Positions 42,735 through 50,175 of a stretch of DNA of 64,000 nucleotides are shown piece by piece. Each line of letters opens with the position of its first letter. The first letter of the stretch is position 1. The translations under genes and the position numbers were made by a program. Source of the stretch: JBMOOG01 sp049324535 (GTDB lineage: Bacteria > Pseudomonadota > Alphaproteobacteria > Rhodobacterales > Rhodobacteraceae); NCBI GenBank assembly GCA_049324535.1, contig JBMOOG010000013.1:46531-110530 (forward strand), read 5' to 3'. The notes beneath the pieces were generated by a model, which had not been told where the DNA came from, searched no databases, and saw only the letters and a list, made by a program, of their open reading frames with translations.

Positions 42735-44153
42735 TCAGGTGCCGCAGAAGGTGCGGCGCACCTCCTCGCTGTCAAGCGGCGCGCGCGCAAGATCCTCGGC
42801 GCCGGGCGCAAGATCGAAGGGTCGGGCGAGCGCCGCGTTCAGGCGCTGGAACGGCCCCAGATCGCCGTCCACCGCCGCCGCGATCATCGCCTCGATCCGG
42901 TGGTTGCGCGGAATGACCGCCGGATTGGTCGCCCGCAGGAGCGGCGCCGGATCCGGTTCGCGCTGAAGCCGCGCCCGCCAGTCGCGTTCCCAGGCGTCGA
43001 AGGCCTCGGGCTCGACGAACTCGTCGCGCGCGCCCCCGTCCGAGAGCGCCCGGAAGGTGCGGGTGAAGTCGGCCCGTTGCAGGGCCATCCGGGCAAGGAG
43101 CGTGTCGATCAGCGCCCGGTCCGCCCCGGTGGGTGCGGCAAGGCCGATCTTGGCGCCGAAGAGCCGCAGCCACTCGGCCTCGTAGAGCGGCACGAAGCCA
43201 TGGATCGCCTCGGTCGCCGCCTCGACCGCCGCCTCGCGCCCGCCCATCAGCGGCAGCAGGCAGGTGGCGAACTGCGCCAGGTTCCAGACCGCGATCTGCG
43301 GCTGCGCCTCGTAGGCGTAGCGGCCGAAGCTGTCGATCGAGGAAAAGACCTTGGCCGGGTTGTAGCCGTCCATGAAGGCGCAGGGGCCGTAGTCGATCGT
43401 CTCGCCCGAGACCGCCATGTTGTCGGTGTTCATGACCCCGTGGATGAAGCCCACCGCCATCCAGCGGGCGATGAGCCGGGCCTGGGCCGCGACCACCGCC
43501 CGGAGGAGGTCGAGCGGCGTCCGCGCCTCGGGGTAGTGACGGGCGATCACATGATCGGTGAGCAGCCGCAGGGCCTCGTCGTCCTCGCGCGCGGCGAAAT
43601 ACTGGAAGGTGCCGACGCGGATGTGACTGGACGCGACCCGGGCCAGGACCGCGCCGGGTCGGGCCTCTTCGCGCCAGACCGTCTCGCCGGTCGCCACGGC
43701 GGCCAGCGCGCGGGTCGTGGGAATGCCGAGCGCGACCATCGCCTCCGAGACGACGTATTCGCGCAGCACCGGACCCATCCAGGCGCGCCCGTCGCCGCGG
43801 CGCGAAAAGGGGGTGATGCCGGCCCCCTTCAGTTGCAGGTCGAAGCGGGCCCCGTCGGGGGCCACCACCTCGCCCAGAAGCACGGCCCGGCCGTCGCCGA
43901 GCGTGGGCACCCAGCCGCCGAACTGGTGCCCGGCATAGGCCTGCGCCAGCGGCTCGGCGCCCTCGGGCACCGCATTGCCCGCAAGCACCGCGACACCTTC
44001 GGGACCGGACAGGGCGTCGGGGTCGAGCCCGAGCCGTTCGGCAAGGCTGCGGTTGAGCGCGAGGAGCCGCGGCGCCGCGACCGGGACCGCCGGCTGGCGC
44101 GCGTAGAAGCGCCCCGGCAGGCGCGCGTAGGAGTTGTCGAAGGCGATGGTCAT
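42735..44153 (-). CDS. selO: protein adenylyltransferase SelO
   Basis: A 472-residue pseudokinase-fold enzyme (UPF0061/YdiU) that transfers AMP to protein hydroxyls and helps the oxidative stress response. YAGHQFGGWVPTLGDGRAVLLGEV near the N-terminus, LQLKGAGITPFSRRGDGRA and the MNTDNMAVSGETIDYGP metal-binding segment are diagnostic. The chain ends ...TFCGT with a penultimate-region cysteine, as in other bacterial SelO proteins, where eukaryotes have selenocysteine. It overlaps nothing; the EEP gene follows after 39 bases. Confidence 0.93.
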   Translation of the reverse strand: MTIAFDNSYARLPGRFYARQPAVPVAAPRLLALNRSLAERLGLDPDALSGPEGVAVLAGNAVPEGAEPLAQAYAGHQFGGWVPTLGDGRAVLLGEVVAPDGARFDLQLKGAGITPFSRRGDGRAWMGPVLREYVVSEAMVALGIPTTRALAAVATGETVWREEARPGAVLARVASSHIRVGTFQYFAAREDDEALRLLTDHVIARHYPEARTPLDLLRAVVAAQARLIARWMAVGFIHGVMNTDNMAVSGETIDYGPCAFMDGYNPAKVFSSIDSFGRYAYEAQPQIAVWNLAQFATCLLPLMGGREAAVEAATEAIHGFVPLYEAEWLRLFGAKIGLAAPTGADRALIDTLLARMALQRADFTRTFRALSDGGARDEFVEPEAFDAWERDWRARLQREPDPAPLLRATNPAVIPRNHRIEAMIAAAVDGDLGPFQRLNAALARPFDLAPGAEDLARAPLDSEEVRRTFCGT

Positions 44154-44244
44154 GGCAGGACTATAGGGCAGGGAACGGCGAACGGAAGCGCCGCGACGCG
44201 GGCCTGCCGTGCCCGCGCCCGGCCGGGCCGGGACGGACCGCGCC

Positions 44245-45186
44245 CTAGAGCCGCCCGATCCGCTCGGTCAGGAGCGCATAGAAGCCGTCCACGTCGAGCG
44301 TGCCGATGAACATGGCGTTGGCCGGCCGGTCGGTCACGCGCCACCAGTCGGCGACGGTCATGCCGAGGGTGAGTTCGCTTCCGGTCTCGATCTCGACGTT
44401 GATGTGGCGGCCCTGGAAGAGGTCCGGGCGCAGAAGATAAGCGATGACGCAGGGGTCGTGCAGGGGCGCGCCCTCGCTGCCGTATTTGGCCATGTCGAAG
44501 CGTTCGAAGAAGTCGGTCCAGCTGGCGACCGCGGCGCCGACGCGGGTGCCGAGATTGCGGAAGGCCTCGACCCGGACGCGGGTGGTCAGCGCCTTGTGGG
44601 TCACATCGAGCGGCATGACCACCAGCGGCACGCCGGACCCGAAGACCGCCTTCGCCGCCTCGGGGTCGACGTAGATGTTGAACTCGGCCGCCGGGGTGAT
44701 GTTGCCTACCTCGAAATAGGCGCCACCCATCATCACGATCTCGGCCACCTTCGGCACGATGTCGGGCGCGCGGGCGAAGGCGGTCGCGACGTTGGTCAGC
44801 GGCCCGAGCGTGCAGAGCGTGACCGATCCCGCGGGTTCCCGGCGCAGGGTGTCGATCAGGAAATCCACGGCGTGGCCCTCGGCCAGCGGCATCACCGGAT
44901 CGGGCAGGGCGATTCCGTCAAGCCCGGTCTTGCCGTGCACGTGCTCGGCGGTCACGAGCCGGCGGGAGAGGGGCCGGTCACAGCCCGCGAAGACCTTGGT
45001 CCCGGTCCGTCCGGCCAGTTCGCAGATGACGCGGGCGTTCTTCTGGGTCAGGGCGAGGGGGACGTTTCCGGCCACGCAGGTGATCCCGAGCACCTCGAGT
45101 TCCGGCGAGGCCAGTGCCAGCAGGATCGCGACGGCGTCGTCCTGTCCCGGGTCGGTGTCGATGATGATCTTGCGCGGGTCGGTCAC
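44245..45186 (-). CDS. inosine-uridine preferring nucleoside hydrolase
   Basis: A 313-residue calcium-dependent hydrolase that splits nucleosides to base and ribose. The N-terminal DTDPGQDDA (Asp10, Asp12, Asp16, Asp17) is the metal-binding cluster, VMMGGA and AEFNIYVDPEAA are family blocks, and the C-terminal HDPCVIAYLL gives the last Asp. The gene is given a GTG start at 45186 because GAGGAG lies six bases before it; an upstream ATG at 45264 has no such signal. Purine, pyrimidine or mixed specificity is not resolvable. Confidence 0.88.
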   Translation of the reverse strand: MTDPRKIIIDTDPGQDDAVAILLALASPELEVLGITCVAGNVPLALTQKNARVICELAGRTGTKVFAGCDRPLSRRLVTAEHVHGKTGLDGIALPDPVMPLAEGHAVDFLIDTLRREPAGSVTLCTLGPLTNVATAFARAPDIVPKVAEIVMMGGAYFEVGNITPAAEFNIYVDPEAAKAVFGSGVPLVVMPLDVTHKALTTRVRVEAFRNLGTRVGAAVASWTDFFERFDMAKYGSEGAPLHDPCVIAYLLRPDLFQGRHINVEIETGSELTLGMTVADWWRVTDRPANAMFIGTLDVDGFYALLTERIGRL

Positions 45187-45352
45187 GTGCGGCTCCTCGT
45201 TGCCAGTGGTGCAGGCGGCGGAAATTGTACGCTTCGGCGTCCACTGTCCATGACCGTCGAACAAACTGGCGCCACACTCAATCGCAAGTTGTCAAATTTG
45301 CGCCCCAATCGCGTGACTACAAATGGTTAACCAGAATTTGTGGAGGTCTGCC

Positions 45353-46231
45353 GTGTCCGCCGGAAGCTACGCCGTCCATGTCCATGCCGGAACCGGGTTC
45401 ACCGATGCCGAGGCTTTCGGCGGATTCCTGACCAGCAACGCCGAAGCGATCGCCCGGGCGGGCTGGGACCTTGCGCTGTGCGACAGCGACGACGGCGCGG
45501 CCACCGCGGCGGCGCTGGCCTCGGCCGGTCATGGCGCGGGCGAGGGGCTTCTGGTCTCGGACGCCTCGCTGCCCGGTTCGGCCCGCATCCTTCTCGAAGG
45601 CCGCTTCTACCCCGACGCGCGGTCGCGCGCCGCGGCGCTGGCCCGGTCGATCGGTCGCGAGGTGGCACGGCTGGTGCTGGTGGTGCAGCCCTACGACGCG
45701 GTGTTCCTGCGCGCCTGGCGGTCGGTGCCGCATCGCGACGGGGCCGAGTTCGTCGATCTTGCGCCCCGGCTCGCGCAGTTCGATGGCGGCTGGCTCGACG
45801 TGGTCAGCGACCTTCAGGAAGGTCTCGGCGCCCGCCGGGTGATCGTGCTGGCCGCGCCGCAGGAGCCGCGGGCGATCCTCAGCCATCTGGTCCCGGGCAT
45901 GGCGGCCGAGATGCTGCGGCCCGACACGGCCGACTCGGCGGTCGCCGCCGGTTTCCGGGCGGCGATGGAGCGCCTCGCGGCGCAGGGTCTGCGCCTTGCG
46001 CCCGGCCAGCGCGAGCGGCTGATGGCGCGCCATGCCCGGCTGACCCGCGGGATCGCGCCCTCGGTGGCGCGGATCGAGGAGCGGCTGCCCGCGGGCTTCG
46101 GCTTCTCGGGCCTGCCGCTGGCCGATCTGCGGGGACGCTATGTCGCCGACCTCGACAGCCTGTCGCGCCTGCCCGGCGTCAGCCTGATCGGCGGCTATTC
46201 CCCGGCACGCCCGGCGCTTGCCGCCGAGTGA
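45353..46231 (+). CDS. sulfotransferase-like protein with degenerate P-loop
   Basis: A 292-residue protein. GTG at 45353 is the better start because GGAGG lies at 45342-45346, six bases upstream; the ATG at 45323 has none. The plan, VHVHAGTGFTDAEAFGGFLTSN, then LLVSDASLPGSARILLEGRFYP, then LVLVVQPYDAVFLRAWRS, follows small sulfotransferase-like proteins of Rhodobacterales (usually with HIGxHKTGTT near the start). Here the P-loop lysine is missing (GTGFTD), so PAPS binding is doubtful. Function unknown; it ends at the shared hairpin terminator. Confidence 0.6.
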   Translation: MSAGSYAVHVHAGTGFTDAEAFGGFLTSNAEAIARAGWDLALCDSDDGAATAAALASAGHGAGEGLLVSDASLPGSARILLEGRFYPDARSRAAALARSIGREVARLVLVVQPYDAVFLRAWRSVPHRDGAEFVDLAPRLAQFDGGWLDVVSDLQEGLGARRVIVLAAPQEPRAILSHLVPGMAAEMLRPDTADSAVAAGFRAAMERLAAQGLRLAPGQRERLMARHARLTRGIAPSVARIEERLPAGFGFSGLPLADLRGRYVADLDSLSRLPGVSLIGGYSPARPALAAE

Positions 46232-46263
46232 GACCCGCCCGACGGGATTGCCACGGAACGATC

Positions 46264-46289
46264 AAGGGCCCCGCTTCGGCGGGGCCCTT
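46264..46289. terminator. bidirectional terminator
   Basis: A perfect 11-bp stem, AAGGGCCCCGC-TTCG-GCGGGGCCCTT, between convergent genes (sulfotransferase-like on plus, iron-binding protein on minus). The A and T residues at the ends of the stem supply a short T-run on both strands and the UUCG tetraloop is highly stable. Confidence 0.8.
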
Positions 46290-46312
46290 CGTCCGAGCGA
46301 CCGGACCGGCGC

Positions 46313-47329
46313 TCAGCCGTCGAAGTCCACTTCCTCCATCAGCTTCAGCGCCGCGGGGCGGAACGCGCCCAGATCCTGAAGGTTCAGCGTGTCCGGGGTG
46401 AAGTCTCCCCAGCTTTCCACCAGTTTCGACCGGGCCACGCCCGGTTTGACCGGGAACTCGTTGTTGGTCTCGGCGTAGATGCGCTGCGCCTCGTCCGAGG
46501 ACAGGAACTCCATCAGCTTCACCGCCGCCTCGCGGTTCGGCGCGGCCTTGGTCATCGCGACGCCCGAGACGTTCATGTGGGTGCCGCCGTTCTCGAAGAC
46601 CGGGAAGACGATGCGCACCGAATTGGCCCATTCGGTCTGCTCGGGATCCTTCAGCATCTCGCCCATGTAGTAGGTGTTGCCCAGGCTGATGTCGCATTCG
46701 CCGGCCCAGATCGCCTTGACCTGATCGCGGTCGTTGCCCTGCGGCTTGCGGGCGAGGTTGGCCTTCAGCCCCTCGAGCCAGGTCCGGGTGTAGTCCTCGC
46801 CGTGATGGGCGATCATCGCTGCGGTCAGGCCGAGGTTGTAGTCGTGGGTTCCGGGGCGGGTGCAGATCCGGCCCTTCCACTTCGGGTCGGCCAGATCCTC
46901 GTAGGTGGTCACTTCGCCGTCCTTCACCCGATCCTTGCTGGCGTAGACGATGCGCGCGCGCGTGGTCAGGCCGAACCACCGGTTGCCAGGGTCGCGGAAC
47001 TCGGCGGGGATGTCCGCCTCGAGCACGGGCGACTCCACCGGCTGGGTCACGCCCGCATCCACCACCTGCGCGAGCCGCGCGATGTCCACGGTCAGCACCA
47101 GATCGGCGGGACTGCGCATCCCCTCGGCCACCAGCCGCTCGGCCATGCCCTTGTCCACATAGGCCACGTTGACCGCGATTCCCGTCTCCTTGGTGAAGGC
47201 GTCGAGCAGGGGCTGGATCAGTTCGGGCTGACGGTGGGAATAGACGTTGACCTCTTCGGCCATCGCCGGGGTCAGCGCCGTGCCGAGCGCAACGGCGAGG
47301 CCAAGGGTGACGGAACGTACAGGCGGCAT
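46313..47329 (-). CDS. periplasmic Fe(III)-binding protein of an ABC transporter
   Basis: A 338-residue FbpA/AfuA-type protein. A signal peptide (MPPVRSVTLGLAVALGTALTPAMA) precedes EEVNVYSHRQPELIQPLLDAF; YTEE-like YSHRQ at the mature N-terminus, WFGLTTRARIVYAS and the paired tyrosines in LGNTYYMGEM (near residue 220) are the ferric-binding tyrosine region. AAAAGGAG precedes the ATG; an in-frame ATG at 47401 is not used. No permease or ATPase gene is adjacent. Two iron-box-like sites and a promoter lie directly upstream. Confidence 0.88.
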   Translation of the reverse strand: MPPVRSVTLGLAVALGTALTPAMAEEVNVYSHRQPELIQPLLDAFTKETGIAVNVAYVDKGMAERLVAEGMRSPADLVLTVDIARLAQVVDAGVTQPVESPVLEADIPAEFRDPGNRWFGLTTRARIVYASKDRVKDGEVTTYEDLADPKWKGRICTRPGTHDYNLGLTAAMIAHHGEDYTRTWLEGLKANLARKPQGNDRDQVKAIWAGECDISLGNTYYMGEMLKDPEQTEWANSVRIVFPVFENGGTHMNVSGVAMTKAAPNREAAVKLMEFLSSDEAQRIYAETNNEFPVKPGVARSKLVESWGDFTPDTLNLQDLGAFRPAALKLMEEVDFDG

Positions 47330-47333
47330 CTGT

Positions 47334-47348
47334 TGACTCCTTTTGTCA
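47334..47348 (-). promoter_or_regulatory. TGA-N9-TCA iron-responsive-box-like site, proximal
   Basis: TGA at 47334-47336 and TCA at 47346-47348 with nine bases between. TGA-N9-TCA is the consensus of the RirA iron-responsive box in alphaproteobacteria. It overlaps the ribosome binding site of the iron-binding protein gene (start 47329). It shares the sequence TTTTGTCA with the distal site at 47396. Confidence 0.5.
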
Positions 47349-47362
47349 GACTTTCGCGACTC

Positions 47363-47391
47363 GTTATGGCGGCTGGACGCCGCCTCGTCAA
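47363..47391 (-). promoter_or_regulatory. promoter of the iron-binding protein gene
   Basis: On the minus strand: TTGACG (47391-47386), a 17-base spacer, and CATAAC (47368-47363). It lies between the two iron-box-like sites, so a repressor bound to both would block it or its transcript start. Confidence 0.55.
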
Positions 47392-47395
47392 TGCC

Positions 47396-47410
47396 TGACA
47401 AAAATACTCA
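47396..47410 (-). promoter_or_regulatory. TGA-N9-TCA iron-responsive-box-like site, distal
   Basis: TGA at 47396-47398 and TCA at 47408-47410 with nine bases between (CAAAAATAC). Together with the proximal site it brackets the promoter; the two sites also form a perfect 9-bp inverted repeat, TTTTGTCAG at 47341-47349 and CTGACAAAA at 47395-47403. Confidence 0.5.
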
Positions 47411-47437
47411 ACGTAGCGCGACCTGCGCCCGGCGGGC

Positions 47438-48256
47438 TCAGCCGCGCTCGGCCGCCTTGGCCGCGTTCCAGAGCGCGTCCATCTCGGCCAGGTCGCTGTC
47501 CTCGGGGCGGCGCCCCTCGGCGGCCAGCGCCGCCTCGATCGCCCGGAACCGGCGGGTGAACTTGGCGTTGGCGGCCCGCAGCGCCGCCTCGGGATCGACC
47601 CGCAGGTGCCGCGCGAGATTGGCCACCACGAACAGGAGGTCGCCGAATTCCTCGGCCACCGCCTCGGGCCCGAGGCGCGCGCGCGCCTCGGCGAGCTCGC
47701 GCGCCTCCTCGACGAGCTTGTCCACCACCTCGTCGGTCGAGGGCCAGTCGAACCCCACCCGCGCGGCGCGGTTCTGGAGCTTGACCGCGCGCGTCAGCGC
47801 CGGCAGCCCCAGCGCGACGCCATCGAGGACGCCGGCCTGCGCGCCGCGCTCGGCGGCCTTCACCCGTTCCCAGTCGCGGGTCTGGTCCTCGGCGGTCTTG
47901 TCGCGGCTTTCGTCCCCGAAGACATGCGGGTGGCGCGCCACCATCTTGTCGCTGATCGCCCGGACCACATCGCCAAAGCCGAAATGCCCCGCCTCCTCGG
48001 CCATCCGGGCGTGATAGACCGCCTGGAACAGCAGGTCGCCCAGCTCGCCCCGAAGATCGTCCCAGGCACGGCGGGCGATCGCGTCGGCCACCTCGTGCGC
48101 CTCCTCGATCGTGTAGGGGGCGATGCTGTCGAAGTCCTGCGCGAGATCCCAGGGACAGCCACCTTCGGGATCGCGCAGGCGCCGCATGATCTCGAGAAGG
48201 CGCGCAACGCCGCCCTCGGGGTCGTGCACCAGCGCGTCGCTTGCGGCTTTGTCCAT
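47438..48256 (-). CDS. mazG: nucleoside triphosphate pyrophosphohydrolase MazG
   Basis: A 272-residue two-domain all-alpha NTP pyrophosphatase that removes non-canonical or excess NTPs and lowers MazEF-type stress. The first MazG domain has WDLAQDFDSIAPYTIEEAHEVADAI with the EExxE metal motif and ELGDLLFQAVYHARMAEE; the second has VEEARELAEAR and EEFGDLLFVVANLARHL. The start at 48256 has AGGAGG eight bases upstream. It is divergent from the M20 amidohydrolase. Confidence 0.94.
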   Translation of the reverse strand: MDKAASDALVHDPEGGVARLLEIMRRLRDPEGGCPWDLAQDFDSIAPYTIEEAHEVADAIARRAWDDLRGELGDLLFQAVYHARMAEEAGHFGFGDVVRAISDKMVARHPHVFGDESRDKTAEDQTRDWERVKAAERGAQAGVLDGVALGLPALTRAVKLQNRAARVGFDWPSTDEVVDKLVEEARELAEARARLGPEAVAEEFGDLLFVVANLARHLRVDPEAALRAANAKFTRRFRAIEAALAAEGRRPEDSDLAEMDALWNAAKAAERG

Positions 48257-48314
48257 TGCGCTCGCCTCCTCTTTGGCGTCTCTAGGCCGGGACACCCTTG
48301 CATCCGAGACCCTC

Positions 48315-49478
48315 ATGCCCGTCCTGAACCGTATCGCCGACTTCGCCCCCGAGATGAAGACCTGGCGGCGCTGGCTGCACCAGCACCCGGAACTCTCGTT
48401 CGACTGCCACCAGACCGCGGCCTATGTGGCCGAGCGGCTGCGCGAGATCGGCGTGGACGAGATCCACGAGGGCATCGGTCGGACCGGGATCGTGGCGATC
48501 ATCGAGGGCCAGGGCGACGGCCCGACCATCGGCCTGCGCGCCGACATGGACGCGCTGCCGATCGAGGAGACCACCGGGCTCGACTACGCCTCGACGGTGC
48601 CGGGCCGGATGCACGCCTGCGGCCATGACGGGCACACGACCATGCTTCTGGGGGCCGCGAAGTATCTGGCCGAGACCCGCAATTTCCGGGGCCGGGTCGC
48701 GCTGATCTTCCAGCCGGCCGAAGAGGACGGCGGCGGCGGGCAGGCGATGGTGCAGGAGGGCATCATGGACCGCTTCGGCATCGGCCAGGTCTTCGCGATC
48801 CACAACGCGCCGAACATCCCCTTTGGGCATTTCACCACCACGCCGGGCCCGATCATGGCCGCGGTCGATACCGCCACGGTGCGCATCAAGGGCCGCGGCG
48901 GGCATGGGGCCACGCCGCACGAGACCGTCGATCCGATCCCGGCGGCGATCGCCATGATCCAAGCGGTGCAGACGATTCTCTCGCGCAACGTCTATGCGCT
49001 GGATGAGGCGGTGGTGTCGGTCACCCAGATCCACTCCGGCACGGCGTCGAACATCATCCCCGAGGAGGCCTGGTTTCAGGCCACGGTGCGCACCTTCCGC
49101 AAGGAGGTGCAGGATCTGGTGATGCGGCGGTTCCGCGAGATCGTCGAAGGCCACGCCGCGGCCTTCGGGGTCGAGGCCGTGCTCGACTACGAGCTGGGCT
49201 ATCCGGCCACGGTGAACGACCCCGACCGCGCGGCCTTTGCCGCGCGCGTCGCCGCCGAAGTCTCGGGCGCCGAGGCGGTCGAGGCGGAGGCGCCGAAGGA
49301 AATGGGCGCCGAGGACTTTTCCTACATGCTCGAGGCCCGGCCCGGCGCCTATCTCTTCCTCGGGCAGGGTCCGGGGGCGGGGCTCCATCACGCCGCCTAC
49401 GATTTCAACGACGAGGTCGCGCCGGTCGGGGCCTCGTTCTTCGCGCGCCTCGTGGAGACCGCGCAGCCGGTGCGCTAG
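48315..49478 (+). CDS. M20 family amidohydrolase (hippurate-hydrolase-like)
   Basis: A 387-residue di-zinc peptidase-fold enzyme. Metal ligands and catalytic residues lie in GLRADMDALPIEE, MHACGHDGHTTMLLGA and FQPAEEDGGGG; the lid domain has KGRGGHGATPHETVDPI. The closest functional group is hippurate/N-acyl-amino-acid amidohydrolase or IAA-amino acid hydrolase. Substrate not determined. Its TAG stop shares a CTAG with the opposing membrane protein gene. Confidence 0.88.
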   Translation: MPVLNRIADFAPEMKTWRRWLHQHPELSFDCHQTAAYVAERLREIGVDEIHEGIGRTGIVAIIEGQGDGPTIGLRADMDALPIEETTGLDYASTVPGRMHACGHDGHTTMLLGAAKYLAETRNFRGRVALIFQPAEEDGGGGQAMVQEGIMDRFGIGQVFAIHNAPNIPFGHFTTTPGPIMAAVDTATVRIKGRGGHGATPHETVDPIPAAIAMIQAVQTILSRNVYALDEAVVSVTQIHSGTASNIIPEEAWFQATVRTFRKEVQDLVMRRFREIVEGHAAAFGVEAVLDYELGYPATVNDPDRAAFAARVAAEVSGAEAVEAEAPKEMGAEDFSYMLEARPGAYLFLGQGPGAGLHHAAYDFNDEVAPVGASFFARLVETAQPVR

Positions 49479-49861
49479 GCGCGCCCGCGCCACCACGGGA
49501 TCAGCGCGAACACGACCTGCCCGGCCAGCCCCAGCGCGCCGGGCAGCGTGGCAAACCCGCCCAGCCAGTCGCGCGGGCCGATCGCGAAGGCGAGGCGCGC
49601 GAGCGCGAACTCGCCCGCCATCAGGAGGAGAAAGCCGAGAAGACCGATCGGCGCGGGCGGCACGGCGGGCCAGCGGCGGAGCACCATCCCGGCCATGACC
49701 CAGCTTGCGCCGAGGATCACCGGCAGCTCGATCAGGACAGCGGCGACAGCGCCCACGCGCGGCGCAAGGACCAGCACCCGCAGGGTGCCGAGCAGGATGC
49801 CAAGCAGGAGGATGGCCGCGGCGTAGACGAACGCGGCCGAAAGGAGGCGCGACAGGACCAT
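49475..49861 (-). CDS. four-helix hypothetical membrane protein
   Basis: A 128-residue hydrophobic protein with about four membrane segments (AAFVYAAAILLLGILLGTLRVLVL; VLIELPVILGASWVMAGMVL; IGLLGFLLLMAGEFALARLAF; LPGALGLAGQVVFALIPWW). Arginines follow the positive-inside pattern. It has no recognised domain. Its stop overlaps the M20 gene's stop within CTAG. Confidence 0.6.
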   Translation of the reverse strand: MVLSRLLSAAFVYAAAILLLGILLGTLRVLVLAPRVGAVAAVLIELPVILGASWVMAGMVLRRWPAVPPAPIGLLGFLLLMAGEFALARLAFAIGPRDWLGGFATLPGALGLAGQVVFALIPWWRGRA

Positions 49862-49928
49862 GGCTCAGTCTGCCACGGAACGACCCCGGCGCGCCACGGG
49901 TCCGGCGCGCGCGGGCCATCCGGGGGCC

Positions 49929-49990
49929 ATTTGGGGGGGCGCTGCCCCCGTCCGGCTTCGCCGGACTCCCCCGGGATATTTGGACCAGTG
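49929..49990. repeat. dispersed intergenic repeat, copy 3 (inverted)
   Basis: Read on the minus strand: TGGTCCAAATATCCCGGGGG, an inner TCCGGC-GAA-GCCGGA hairpin, then GGGGGC-AGC-GCCCCC. The C-rich core and terminal hairpin match the copy at 31643-31699; the TTCTTCTTCG head is absent. Confidence 0.7.
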
Positions 49991-50036
49991 AGACGGACGG
50001 GGCCGGTCTGCGCGGGACGCGCCGTCCCCTGGGGGC

Positions 50037-50056
50037 GCGGGGGTGGAAACCCCCGC
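50037..50056 (+). other. perfect hairpin in the ureohydrolase leader
   Basis: GCGGGGGT-GGAA-ACCCCCGC, a perfect 8-bp stem with a GNRA-type tetraloop (GGAA), 120 bases before the start codon. It could be part of a structured leader or a relic of a repeat. No T-run follows. Confidence 0.4.
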
Positions 50057-50175
50057 CGTCGGGACGGGCGACCGGACGGTTGACAGGGCGCGCCCGGGCG
50101 GCGATCACTCGGACCGTCCGGATCCTGCGGCGTCTCCGGCCCGAACGACCCCGCACCGGTTCCAGCGAGGATGGC

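Larger units (their letters stand above)
49862..50175. other. 314-base intergenic region before the ureohydrolase gene
   Basis: No gene is visible. It holds the third copy of the dispersed repeat (49929-49990), a second GC hairpin (50037-50056) and, at the end, a GAGG just before the ureohydrolase start. No clear promoter boxes stand out. It is the longest non-coding stretch in the window. Confidence 0.6.

Noticed and set aside
45187..45322. Possible promoter for the nucleoside hydrolase (TACAAT on the minus strand near 45224-45229)
   Set aside because: The best -35 match (TGGACA) is only 15 bases away, so the spacing is poor; the region is AT-rich but no box pair is convincing.
45323..45352. 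ATG at 45323 as start of the sulfotransferase-like gene
   Set aside because: No ribosome binding site precedes it, while GGAGG lies six bases before the GTG at 45353.
49475..50175. CRISPR-like array from the short GC hairpins near 49930-50056
   Set aside because: There are no regularly spaced identical repeats; the hairpins differ in sequence and spacing.
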